A DNA stretch of 64,000 nt from an uncultured Lachnospiraceae bacterium (lineage in GTDB: Bacteria > Bacillota > Clostridia > Lachnospirales > Lachnospiraceae), in assembly GCA_947175035.1 (NCBI GenBank), contig CAMWLG010000008.1, positions 1 to 64,000 on the forward strand, given 5' to 3'. The notes below the pieces were generated by a model. It had not been told where the DNA came from. It worked only from the letters and a program-made list of their open reading frames with translations, and did no database searches. Position numbers and translations under genes: made by a program. Below, in pieces: positions 9,911 through 18,905 of the stretch (within the stretch, counting starts at the first letter, position 1; each line of letters begins with the position of its first letter).

Positions 9911-10909
9911 TTACTTGGCAAAGCCGCAGCGCGAGCAGGGTCTATACTTTGAGGTCTGCTGCCGTGGTATCGTATAGACTGTGCGCTTTAGACCCGAACA
10001 AGCCCTGTCATAGTGATAACAATCTCCCTCACGGCCTATGAAAACCGTCCCTTGAAACGGTTTCTTTTTACACTTTGCACATTCTGTATAGCGCCCTCCG
10101 TTTTCATTTCTTGCTGCCAATGCCTCCTCAAGAGACACTTCCCGAATGCTTAACTTCAGATGTGTACAATTGATATTCTCATGATATACACTGGCATTTT
10201 CAGTGATATACACCACGTCCTGCACGTTGTTCCCATCCGGCGCTCCCCCGTTTAGATCATATCCCGTCCACATACGCCCATAATAGCGATTGACCATCCG
10301 AAAGGGTCGCACGAAAGGTATCTCTATCCATGGCGCTACCTGATAAGTCATCACAATGTCCAACACATCTTTCGAAGTGCTCACATCCTTGCTTTGAAGC
10401 ACATCACTCTCCCAAAATTGCAGACCGCTCACACCATGGCTTAGTGGAGATTCCTCCAAATATTGTTCTCCCGCATAGTTCACAACCTGACTTTTGATGT
10501 AAGTGTATGACAATGCAATATCGCCCCATTCTTGCCACCACTCCCTGTCTTTTTTGTCCAATTTCTTTGAATCCATATCAGACACCGTGTTCCCTGTCCT
10601 GGCGGCATACCCATAAACGCACATTCGATTGCCCACATCCCACAACCCAAGCTGCAAATTGCCATGAAGACGTATCATTTCCATGGCGCTCCCCAGATTA
10701 ATGAAGAAGAACAGAAAGAGGGGCAGTACAATGGATGCTTCCACAGTCATTCCCGCGGAAACTTTTCTGTTTAGAGAGACAGGCAGTAATGTCTTCTCTA
10801 TGAAATAACTGTTTTGGAAATGTTTCCTGTACTTTGGAGAAGGACTTGTTGAAATTGTTAATAGTTTCATAATCAAATTTTTTACTGTATTCCATAGAAA
10901 AGACATCAC
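9911..10909 (-). CDS. TadE-like protein with C-terminal duplicated Cys/His module
   Basis: MTVEASIVLPLFLFFFINLGSAMEMI TadE-type segment; C-terminal YHENINCTHLKL...CAKCKK and YHYDRACSGLKR...CSRCG. Confidence 0.78.
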   Translation of the reverse strand: MMSFLWNTVKNLIMKLLTISTSPSPKYRKHFQNSYFIEKTLLPVSLNRKVSAGMTVEASIVLPLFLFFFINLGSAMEMIRLHGNLQLGLWDVGNRMCVYGYAARTGNTVSDMDSKKLDKKDREWWQEWGDIALSYTYIKSQVVNYAGEQYLEESPLSHGVSGLQFWESDVLQSKDVSTSKDVLDIVMTYQVAPWIEIPFVRPFRMVNRYYGRMWTGYDLNGGAPDGNNVQDVVYITENASVYHENINCTHLKLSIREVSLEEALAARNENGGRYTECAKCKKKPFQGTVFIGREGDCYHYDRACSGLKRTVYTIPRQQTSKYRPCSRCGFAK

Positions 10910-10949
10910 TGCCCGCCTCCCTTACTTGTCAATCATCTCCTTATGGGGA

Positions 10950-12464
10950 TCATTGTGTGCTGTAACCTTTCCGCCTTGTGATTTGACAGGTATGACCGTA
11001 CACGCTCTTTATCTCCACACAGGCTTCCACCGTATCCAGACAACCATCCAATCGAAACTGTTCGTTTCCCGAGGTCTGCCTGATATCAGCCTCCACCATA
11101 TTCATGGCGCGGGCCGTAATAGTATCCTTGTTCTGCAACATCATTAAAATCCTGAGATAATCCTCATAGGATAAGCCCAAGAAGTCACCAGAAGAAGACA
11201 AATGTCCGCCTGGATTTCCAAGCTTCAGCGCCTTGTCCAAATCATAAAACCAAGTCTTTGAGGTCTTAATCAAAGGCACCCTCTCCCCCGCCAACAGACA
11301 CTCCACATCATGAATACTCTCCGCAAATGCCCACCCGAACAGCAAGATCATCTTGATCAGCTCAGAAGCCTCCGGAACCGTCATGGCTATGGCAAGCAAA
11401 CTTCCCAAAGTCTCCGCAGCCAAGCATTTCTCCTGATCTCCCATAATGTAAGAGGTGTTAGCCACCTCTCGCATGGCAAATATGGTATTCACCACACTCT
11501 TAAGATTTACCAAGTCATTTTCTCCACCTGCCAACAAATATTCAATCTGATAGCATAACGTGGCTTTCTCTGATTCTGCTCCATAATGCCCCATATAGCG
11601 CAGGAGATATTCCTGAAAAAAGAACCTTTCCAAAGCCTCCTCCGTCTCAGACAATTCCTCCATCTTTATATTCCCCTGGTTAATTTTTCTTGCTGACATG
11701 CGCATCATAATTAGATTGTTCATTGGCAAGGTCTTGTTTGAGAGTGTGCTAGTGTCCTTAATCACCCATTTCAAAATGCCCTCCTTGCGCTTTTTCTCCA
11801 AGGCTGCCGTGGGATTCACTATCTCTACTGTAATCCACTCCGTCTCGGAGATTTGAACCTCGTCCCCATCATAGGCATCCAGCTGTTTGTCCAGCTTGCG
11901 TTTTTCCTCCGCAATGTCCCGCTCTGTCAACTGCTCCGAGTCCACAACCTGCATCCAATTCTGCAGCTGCCGATACAAATCCAGATTTAGATCATCCCAG
12001 ACTGCCTCCGCAGCCCGTCTGCGAAATACACTGCCTGCATCATCTGTCAAAAATAAAACCTTGCCAATCTGAACCTCATCCACCTTGATTCCCAGAAAAT
12101 CTCTATAGAAAAGCCAATCCAAAAAGACGTCCTCCGTGGATAGATTGTGCTCAATATATTCCTGCAAATGTTGTCTGGTAGCATCCACCCGAGGCAAAGC
12201 ACTCCCATAGGAAGAATCAATAGCAAATAAATTGTACTGAGCCAGCAACTCCCTGTGGTATTCCCCCAAGATACTGTTGAGTCCGATATCTGTCACACAT
12301 TCGGATTCCATGAAAACAGCGTTTTTACGCACCCCCTCAATCAATACAAGAAAAAGGGACAAAATGACCGTCATAGAAAGTGTCAAATAAATTGTCAAGT
12401 ACGCATCCGCTTTATATTGCATTGATTGTCGATTACTTTCATTCATCCTGCTCATCCCGCTCAT
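10950..12464 (-). CDS. DUF5702-like Tad-operon protein
   Basis: MSGMSRMNESNRQSMQYKADAYLTIYLTLSMTVILSLFLVLIEGVRKNAV; start set at 12464 behind aaggaggga; in tad operon. Confidence 0.75.
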   Translation of the reverse strand: MSGMSRMNESNRQSMQYKADAYLTIYLTLSMTVILSLFLVLIEGVRKNAVFMESECVTDIGLNSILGEYHRELLAQYNLFAIDSSYGSALPRVDATRQHLQEYIEHNLSTEDVFLDWLFYRDFLGIKVDEVQIGKVLFLTDDAGSVFRRRAAEAVWDDLNLDLYRQLQNWMQVVDSEQLTERDIAEEKRKLDKQLDAYDGDEVQISETEWITVEIVNPTAALEKKRKEGILKWVIKDTSTLSNKTLPMNNLIMMRMSARKINQGNIKMEELSETEEALERFFFQEYLLRYMGHYGAESEKATLCYQIEYLLAGGENDLVNLKSVVNTIFAMREVANTSYIMGDQEKCLAAETLGSLLAIAMTVPEASELIKMILLFGWAFAESIHDVECLLAGERVPLIKTSKTWFYDLDKALKLGNPGGHLSSSGDFLGLSYEDYLRILMMLQNKDTITARAMNMVEADIRQTSGNEQFRLDGCLDTVEACVEIKSVYGHTCQITRRKGYSTQ

Positions 12465-12519
12465 TTCATCCCTCCTTGATCTCTTGTATCTTGATTCTTC
12501 GAGCCGAAACCCTCTCGAA

Positions 12520-12702
12520 CTAAAATTTGTTAGTCTGCTTGGTAATCTTAGAGAAAATGGATTCCACAATCTTGGTGATCTGCTCCTTAAAAATCAGCAC
12601 AAGACCTACCAACACCACGATAATCAGGATAATCTCAACAGTGCCCATTCCATTCTCCTCCGTAATCAATTGCTTCCAATTTTTCAGTTCCGCATTACCC
12701 AT
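12520..12702 (-). CDS. Flp1-type IVb pilin
   Basis: 60 aa, EENGMGTVEIILIIVVLVGLVLIFKEQI pilin-like hydrophobic segment; aaaggagga upstream. Confidence 0.88.
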   Translation of the reverse strand: MGNAELKNWKQLITEENGMGTVEIILIIVVLVGLVLIFKEQITKIVESIFSKITKQTNKF

Positions 12703-12767
12703 AGTAAACTCCTCCTTTCGACTTTTTTATGAGAACACTTACAAAAGTGCATTCTCCTTTACAAGAA

Positions 12768-14117
12768 CTACAACCCCATGGAACCAAAGGCAGGCAGCAT
12801 CACCATAACCATAACCACCAAGAGCATCAATACCATGGGCAGCAGAAGTTTTGTAGACGCCTCCTCCCCAAGCTTTCTACCCATTTGAATCCGTTCTGCT
12901 AAAGCCCTGTCCGCCTCCTCTTGAAGACGGGACAGCAGGGAGTTACTGCCTTTTTTTAAATTCTGTGTCAACAATGTGCTAAATCGGATATATTCCTGTA
13001 GTCCGGTTCTCTTCCCAAAACGGATATAAGCGTCGTTCTCCGAGACACCCGCCCTCAACTCGCGGCATGTATATAACATTTCTTCATAGGCGGGGCTTCT
13101 GATTTTTCCCACGGTCTTCTGTTGTTCATATTCTGCTGCAACTTTCTGAAAGGCTCCCTGTAAAGTCATACCCGCCCCGATATACAATGCCATTTTATGT
13201 ACAATATCCGGATACTCCCGCTTCATATATTCTCTTTGCTTTTCCAATTCCCCATGCAAGTCCTTATCCCCCAGCACGTAAACCACAATACTGACCACAA
13301 AAGCTCCCGCCCAAAGAACCAGACTATTGTCCTCCACCACCCTGCTCCATTGAACGGGCTCCCCCTCCAAGCTCTCCGGCAATGCCCAAACTTGTTCCTC
13401 TCGCGAGCTTTCCTCTGCATCAATCAGCAATCTCTCCAAATCCCTATGCCGTCTTTCCGTCTCCGATAATTCCTCCGGAAGCACTTTGACAATCATCTTG
13501 TGTTCCCATTCCATTTCTCCATAGCTGATATTGGCTGTCAACAAAACCTCTGCCTCTTGTTCGCTCCGCTTCACCGCTCCGGCGGAAGAAACCGCCTCCG
13601 CAAAATCACTTTTCCAATCCACCGTGAACGGATAACCCTCGTAATTCTCTGACAGCTCCAAATCCTTCCTGACTTCCTGCAAAGATGTGTTTTCTCCCAT
13701 AATCAAACCTGGCAGACAGCTACAGAAATCCTGATAATACCTTTCAGCTTCCTGAGAATCCAACCGCAGCGGTTCCATTTGGATTCGAAACTGCTCCCTC
13801 TCATCTCCGAGAGCCGCCTCCACCACGATTTCTTCTGTCTCCTCCAATACCGTTCCTCGATGCAACAGATACCCCTGCTCCAAGCGACTTTCGCCTGCTG
13901 CCTTCAAAGCCAGCATTCCTGCCAAAAGCGAACCGCCCAGAAAGATCACCAGAGATTTTTTTAATTTTCCCACATAATAATTTTGGTGCAGCTCTTCCTG
14001 ATTCGCTCCCGGATGCAGCCGTTCCAAATCGATCTTTACTCCTGGATGAATCAGCCAGTTGTACCTGCACATTAACTTATATAAACGCTTTAATGCCTTA
14101 TCCAATGGCATCCTCAC
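12768..14117 (-). CDS. Type II secretion F / TadC-like membrane protein
   Basis: KMALYIGAGMTLQGAFQKVAAEYEQQ...TRELRAGVSENDAYIRFGKRTGL, C-terminal TM segments; in tad operon. Confidence 0.85.
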   Translation of the reverse strand: MRMPLDKALKRLYKLMCRYNWLIHPGVKIDLERLHPGANQEELHQNYYVGKLKKSLVIFLGGSLLAGMLALKAAGESRLEQGYLLHRGTVLEETEEIVVEAALGDEREQFRIQMEPLRLDSQEAERYYQDFCSCLPGLIMGENTSLQEVRKDLELSENYEGYPFTVDWKSDFAEAVSSAGAVKRSEQEAEVLLTANISYGEMEWEHKMIVKVLPEELSETERRHRDLERLLIDAEESSREEQVWALPESLEGEPVQWSRVVEDNSLVLWAGAFVVSIVVYVLGDKDLHGELEKQREYMKREYPDIVHKMALYIGAGMTLQGAFQKVAAEYEQQKTVGKIRSPAYEEMLYTCRELRAGVSENDAYIRFGKRTGLQEYIRFSTLLTQNLKKGSNSLLSRLQEEADRALAERIQMGRKLGEEASTKLLLPMVLMLLVVMVMVMLPAFGSMGL

Positions 14118-14120
14118 CTC

Positions 14121-14891
14121 CTACCCCATTTCCCGTGCTATTCTTTGCAGGATTTTATCCCCCATCACATATGCAGTCAGATAAATGACAAGACACCCTG
14201 TCATAATGGCACATCCCTGTAAATTGTGATACAGTGTGTTAAAATATCCCGGATAACTGTTGCCGATATAGAGCAGAATGCCAAAGGGCATCAGCTTCAT
14301 AATCGTCTGTTCCATCTGCCTCCCGCTGAGCAGTGTTCGCACCTCCTGCTTGGCATCCATCCGCCGTCCAATTAAGATGGCAGTCGTCCGCATAATCTCC
14401 GGCAGATTGCCACCGCTCCTCTTGGCGATTGCAAACACCTGTGAGAACTGCATAATATCATCACTGGCACTGCGTTTTGCCAAGTCACACAGAAGCTCTT
14501 CCAATGTGATATTGATGACCAAACCCCTTCGGATTCCTTCTAACTCCGCATAAATCAACGAATCCTCCCCATAAAGCAATCTCATATCGCTACAGCTTTC
14601 CACAAAGGCATTTTCCACCGCATAACCCGCCTTTAAGGACGCCGCCACCGACAAGATACACTCCTTGAACTGACTGTTTAAATCCTCCTTACACCGCTCC
14701 AACATTCGACTGCTCTCCATGCGAAAAAAGAAAACTCCCACAACTGCCAAGGGCAAAATCGCCCACACACTCCGATAAAAAAAATATGCCAATAATATCA
14801 CCACCGCAGCCGACTTACCGATTGCAAAGATCAGATCCCGCGTCGTCCATTGGTACTTGTGATAGTCCCGCCGCTTTAAGCTTTTGCTCAC
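14121..14891 (-). CDS. TadB-like type II secretion F family protein
   Basis: LKAGYAVENAFVESCSDM...AIAKRSGGNLPEIMRTTAILIGRRMDAKQEVRTLLSGRQMEQTIMKLMPFGIL; GTG start proposed at 14891 behind agaaaggggg (longest ORF to 14984). Confidence 0.86.
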   Translation of the reverse strand: MSKSLKRRDYHKYQWTTRDLIFAIGKSAAVVILLAYFFYRSVWAILPLAVVGVFFFRMESSRMLERCKEDLNSQFKECILSVAASLKAGYAVENAFVESCSDMRLLYGEDSLIYAELEGIRRGLVINITLEELLCDLAKRSASDDIMQFSQVFAIAKRSGGNLPEIMRTTAILIGRRMDAKQEVRTLLSGRQMEQTIMKLMPFGILLYIGNSYPGYFNTLYHNLQGCAIMTGCLVIYLTAYVMGDKILQRIAREMG

Positions 14892-16077
14892 ACATGAGCA
14901 CCCCCTTTCTCTGTAGCCTGCCAAGCACATGACCTTGCCCGTCCTCGCCCTGCTCCTCAAAACAATACAATGGGTTGAGACCAATCCTCTCCCCTTGGTA
15001 TCCTAAAACCTCAACAATCTCCAGCACCTTTCTGGATTTATCCCGAAGTCTGCCCAAATGGACGATCACATCCAGCCCGGAAGCAATCTGCTGTCTGATT
15101 GCCGCCAATGGCAGATCCATACCCATGAGTACCATATTTTCCAATCGGGAAAGCATATCTTGAGCGCTGTTTGCGTGACCTGTGGACATGCTTCCGTCAT
15201 GCCCCGTGTTCAAACATTGCATCATATCAAAAGCCTCGCCTCCGCGCACCTCTCCCACAATGATCCTGTCCGGTCTCATACGCAGGGACGCCCGAATCAA
15301 ATCCCGAATGGAAATCTCCCGACACCCTTCCGCATTGCCTCCCCTCGTCTCAAGCTGAACCAGATTGGGAATCCCTTGTAGCTGTAATTCCGCACTGTCC
15401 TCGATGGTTATCACCCTCTCCTCCCGAGGGATATAGCCTGACAAAGCATTTAGAAAAGTGGTCTTGCCGCTGCCGGTTCCACCGCTGATAAAGAGATTGT
15501 AGCCCGCCTGAACCAGCCTTTGCAGGAAATGTGCCGCCTCTTCGGATAAGGAGCCAATCTGTACCAGTCGATTCATTGTAATGGGCTGATCTGGAAACCT
15601 ACGTATGGTGACAATCGGCCCGTTCAGGGCAATCGGCTTCATGACAATGTTAACGCGGGAGCCATTGGAAAGTCTTGCATCTGCTATGGGTGAGGCCTCG
15701 TTTACCACTCGGTTGCATCCCGCCACAATCTTCTGTATCATATCCTGCAGCTTCTCCACAGAGTCAAAACGCACGTCCAACTGTCTCAGACTTCCTCCCT
15801 GCTCCACAAAAATCGGATTTGTCCCATTGATCATGATCTCAGTGACAGAACTGTCATCTACAAAATTCTGCAAAATATCCAACCTCCGAAGCGTGTTGAA
15901 CAGTTCCCTCTTCAGACGTTTCCGAGTGTCCACCGGATACAAACTCAACTCCTCCCATTCCAACATGATCTCATCAATGAGCTCGTCCACCTCCTCATCA
16001 CTGTAATCCCTCACATAATCCATCCGTTCCTGCACACGGTTTTTGAGCTCCTGCCTTAGGCTTGCATACTCCATCAT
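14815..16077 (-). CDS. CpaF/TadA family secretion ATPase
   Basis: GGTGSGKTTFLNALSGYIP Walker A, ERVITIEDSAELQL, RMRPDRIIVGEVRGGEAFDMMQCLNTGHDGSMSTGHANS. Confidence 0.95.
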   Translation of the reverse strand: MMEYASLRQELKNRVQERMDYVRDYSDEEVDELIDEIMLEWEELSLYPVDTRKRLKRELFNTLRRLDILQNFVDDSSVTEIMINGTNPIFVEQGGSLRQLDVRFDSVEKLQDMIQKIVAGCNRVVNEASPIADARLSNGSRVNIVMKPIALNGPIVTIRRFPDQPITMNRLVQIGSLSEEAAHFLQRLVQAGYNLFISGGTGSGKTTFLNALSGYIPREERVITIEDSAELQLQGIPNLVQLETRGGNAEGCREISIRDLIRASLRMRPDRIIVGEVRGGEAFDMMQCLNTGHDGSMSTGHANSAQDMLSRLENMVLMGMDLPLAAIRQQIASGLDVIVHLGRLRDKSRKVLEIVEVLGYQGERIGLNPLYCFEEQGEDGQGHVLGRLQRKGVLMCEQKLKAAGLSQVPMDDAGSDLCNR

Positions 16078-17090
16078 GTCATATCATCCTCCAGTTCCCT
16101 CAGGATTCCCCGCACAAAATTTGCCATTTCTCCCTTTGTGTACTGCTCCAACTCCTCGGGAATCCTCTTAATCAAAGGTGCCACACACTTACATGTCTTT
16201 TCCAACACATCTCCATAGTCATAGGCTGTCAGAATACGCTCGTATTCAGAAAGCTTCCCCTGAGCAATCCGATCCTCCCTTGTCAATGTGTAAACCTTGG
16301 TACAGAAACGCAGAATATCAAATAAACCCTGCATACTCTCACTCAAATCCATGATCACAAAATCATATTCATCCAGCTCCTCAATCTGCTGCAACAGACG
16401 CCCCCACTCCTTTGCCGATATGGAGAGAAGGTTCTGCCCCGATTTCATAGGCGGCACATAATCCAGGTTCCCCTTATGCTTTACAATGGTCTGCAGCCGC
16501 AGCTGAAACTTCTCCTTTTCCGCTGTCAGAAAATAAAGCAGATCCGCCATATCCCTTGCTCCCACCTCCGCCGCCAGCTCAGAGATTCCCACATAATGTT
16601 CAAAATTTAAATAAAGCGTTCGGTACTTTGCCGCCAGCAATTGACCAATTGTCAGTGCAAAGGTAGTCTGCATACAGCGTCGAACCGGAGAATAGATTCC
16701 GATAAAGCGTGTATTTCCAAGTCCTTGCATATGCGGAGCCACCATGTCTGAAATCTCAAGATATACCTCTAAGATCTTCTGCAACACATTTTGGGCCTGC
16801 TGATATTTGTCTACATTGACAAACTCATCCCATTTCATCAATCCGCTTTCATTTAAAATAATTGTTCTCACCGGCCGCAGGGTAGATAATTTATCCTGAT
16901 ATGTCCTCTCCGCCACCGCCATCACATCGATGGCACAATCCTTTTCCTGACGCAGAAGCTCTTCCACATCCGTATAGGTATGAAGACTCCATGGCAGCTC
17001 CCTATGTGTCCGAATATACTCTGTCATCAGCTGTGCGTACTCCTCCTCCTTGTCACAGAGTACCAACACAGATTCCTTTTTCTCAATCAA
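16074..17090 (-). CDS. TadZ/CpaE-like pilus assembly protein
   Basis: Receiver-like N-terminus, MinD-like GIYSPVRRCMQTTFALTIGQLLAAKYRTLYLNFE and YDFVIMDLSES; directly upstream of cpaF. Confidence 0.82.
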   Translation of the reverse strand: MIEKKESVLVLCDKEEEYAQLMTEYIRTHRELPWSLHTYTDVEELLRQEKDCAIDVMAVAERTYQDKLSTLRPVRTIILNESGLMKWDEFVNVDKYQQAQNVLQKILEVYLEISDMVAPHMQGLGNTRFIGIYSPVRRCMQTTFALTIGQLLAAKYRTLYLNFEHYVGISELAAEVGARDMADLLYFLTAEKEKFQLRLQTIVKHKGNLDYVPPMKSGQNLLSISAKEWGRLLQQIEELDEYDFVIMDLSESMQGLFDILRFCTKVYTLTREDRIAQGKLSEYERILTAYDYGDVLEKTCKCVAPLIKRIPEELEQYTKGEMANFVRGILRELEDDMT

Positions 17091-17590
17091 TAAACTCCCC
17101 CCAATCCCAGTAACACACTACACAAAATAGGTCCTGACATACAGACACCGGATAATTTCTTTGCACCCTTTTCCGGCAGGTAAAGTCTCCATTTACCGCT
17201 CCGGGCCACTGCCCTGCAATACTCCACAAAATACTGCACTCTATCCCACGCATCCCGCTCCTTCAATAGCTTAACTATGGAAACCGCCGCCGAAATCAGC
17301 ATAGAAAAGAATAGAAAAAATAAGATTTGGTCTGTAAGAAAATACCCTGAACATATTCCCAAAAGTTTCACATCCCCCGCTCCCAGACCTCCGATCCGAA
17401 AGAGGGGATACAGGAGAAAGAGAACAATTACCGACTTTAACACATATATTCCCGCTCCCCACAATCCTTCCTGATAGAAACCTCTCCCCGCTCCCGCCAG
17501 TAAAATCAATAGAATCAGCGGATTCGGAATTTTTTGTCTTGCATAATCAAAGACACAAACTACAATTAGAGACACAAATAGCATAGCCAT
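17087..17590 (-). CDS. Prepilin peptidase A24 family (CpaA-like), first gene of tad operon
   Basis: DYARQKIPNPLILLILLAG and RIGGLGAGDVKLLGICSGY motifs. Confidence 0.88.
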   Translation of the reverse strand: MAMLFVSLIVVCVFDYARQKIPNPLILLILLAGAGRGFYQEGLWGAGIYVLKSVIVLFLLYPLFRIGGLGAGDVKLLGICSGYFLTDQILFFLFFSMLISAAVSIVKLLKERDAWDRVQYFVEYCRAVARSGKWRLYLPEKGAKKLSGVCMSGPILCSVLLGLGGVY

Positions 17591-17677
17591 CTCATCAACT
17601 CCTTTTCATGTTATTTGATTGCATTCTGTGAAATAGTGGACAGAGCCTGTCCAATTGGAAATTTTAGAAGTAACGCC

Positions 17678-17705
17678 ATTATAACACATTTTCAATTCTT
17701 GACAA
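17678..17705 (-). promoter_or_regulatory. Candidate sigma-A promoter for the tad operon
   Basis: Minus strand TTGTCA-16 nt-TATAAT upstream of the 17590 start. Confidence 0.55.
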
Positions 17706-17741
17706 GTACTAAAATAAAAAAAGATCATTTTTGGTAATTTT

Positions 17742-18014
17742 CTATAATAATTTGTAAATCCCTAGACCATAAAGTGCCACAAGCCCAGGCAGACCAAGGA
17801 TTCCAGATGTCAAAACCGTCACGGCATTAATCCCCACACCCAGAGAAATTCCCGCTGTCGCCAAGGCGGAATTGATAAAATACATCCCGACCGTGCCCAG
17901 GATACCCCGCATGAAAACATTCAACAGCCATTCCACCCTTTTGCGCATCACCCCGATCAACAACACCGTACCGCAAGCCACCGTAATCAACAATACTCCC
18001 GTCTCGTTTCCCAT
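17742..18014 (-). CDS. BofA-like pro-sigma-K processing inhibitor family protein
   Basis: VEWLLNVFMRGILGTVGMYFINSALATAGISLGVGINAVTVLTSGILGLPGLVALYGLGIY; start reassigned to 18014. Confidence 0.85.
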   Translation of the reverse strand: MGNETGVLLITVACGTVLLIGVMRKRVEWLLNVFMRGILGTVGMYFINSALATAGISLGVGINAVTVLTSGILGLPGLVALYGLGIYKLL

Positions 18015-18157
18015 TTTCCCATTTTGTCTCTTTCCTATGATTAATAAAAGATATGTTCTTTTTGCACAAAAATTCCAGAATTGGAATATTTTACCAGTAG
18101 GAAGCCTATAATGATAAAAAGGAACCGTACCGCCCAGGCGGTAGAATGAGAGGGAAT

Positions 18158-18457
18158 ATGAAAATATTTTATAAGCAAAGCGTAAACACCATACTTCCCG
18201 TAGAAGAAGAGCTGACAACTCTCGATCTAAAAGACTCCATAGAAAAAACCCGACAGGCTTTGGAGATTGCCTACTCGGGTTTCAACAACGCGGTTGAAGT
18301 CGATTTAATCGACAGTTATATTTACGAAATCAATGCCCTACAGAAACGCTACCGCCATCTCACAGAACTTGCTGAGGAACATATGCAAACCACCGGAACT
18401 TTGCCCTTATACGCGCATTCCCCGATTCGCGCCCTGGTCAGCCAAGTTCTCGGTTAA
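18158..18457 (+). CDS. DUF2508/YaaL-like protein
   Basis: DLKDSIEKTRQALEIAYSGFNNAVEVDLIDSYIYEINALQKRYRHL; gagaggg RBS before ATG at 18158; next to bofA-like gene. Confidence 0.8.
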   Translation: MKIFYKQSVNTILPVEEELTTLDLKDSIEKTRQALEIAYSGFNNAVEVDLIDSYIYEINALQKRYRHLTELAEEHMQTTGTLPLYAHSPIRALVSQVLG

Positions 18458-18880
18458 TTGGCCTCGTCCGTAAGTCAGCCCGGCATACACTGTCTGGGAA
18501 TTGTCCATCACAGGCCCATTCGGATTCTGCTTCGCAACCTGCTCATAGGCATCATGAAGCGGTATCATAATCTTGCGAATCTCCTCCAATGCACCTTCCT
18601 TGCGGGCCTGTGCATGCACCAGCTTCTTTGCACAATAAAAGTAAAGCTGCAAAAGATTACCCGCAAGCTCATGCTCCATATGCAGGGACTGCTCCAATTC
18701 ATTCAGACATCCTCTGCACTTACGTATGGCCTCCGTAAGCGCTGCATCGTCCCCAGACTTGGTCGCCTCCTCGGCATCGTCCAGATAAGACAACAACATT
18801 TCATATAAAATCACAACCATCTCAGTGGCATTTGCCTGAGTGATACGCAGGGTGAATTGCTGTTTACATTCCTTCGTCAT
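18407..18880 (-). CDS. Flagellar export chaperone FliS-like
   Basis: ITQANATEMVVILYEMLLSYLDDAEEA...NLLQLYFYCAKKLVHAQ; adjacent to flagellin. Confidence 0.8.
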   Translation of the reverse strand: MTKECKQQFTLRITQANATEMVVILYEMLLSYLDDAEEATKSGDDAALTEAIRKCRGCLNELEQSLHMEHELAGNLLQLYFYCAKKLVHAQARKEGALEEIRKIMIPLHDAYEQVAKQNPNGPVMDNSQTVYAGLTYGRGQLTENLADQGANRGMRV

Positions 18881-18905
18881 ATTGACACCCCATCCCTTTT
18901 ACTAA

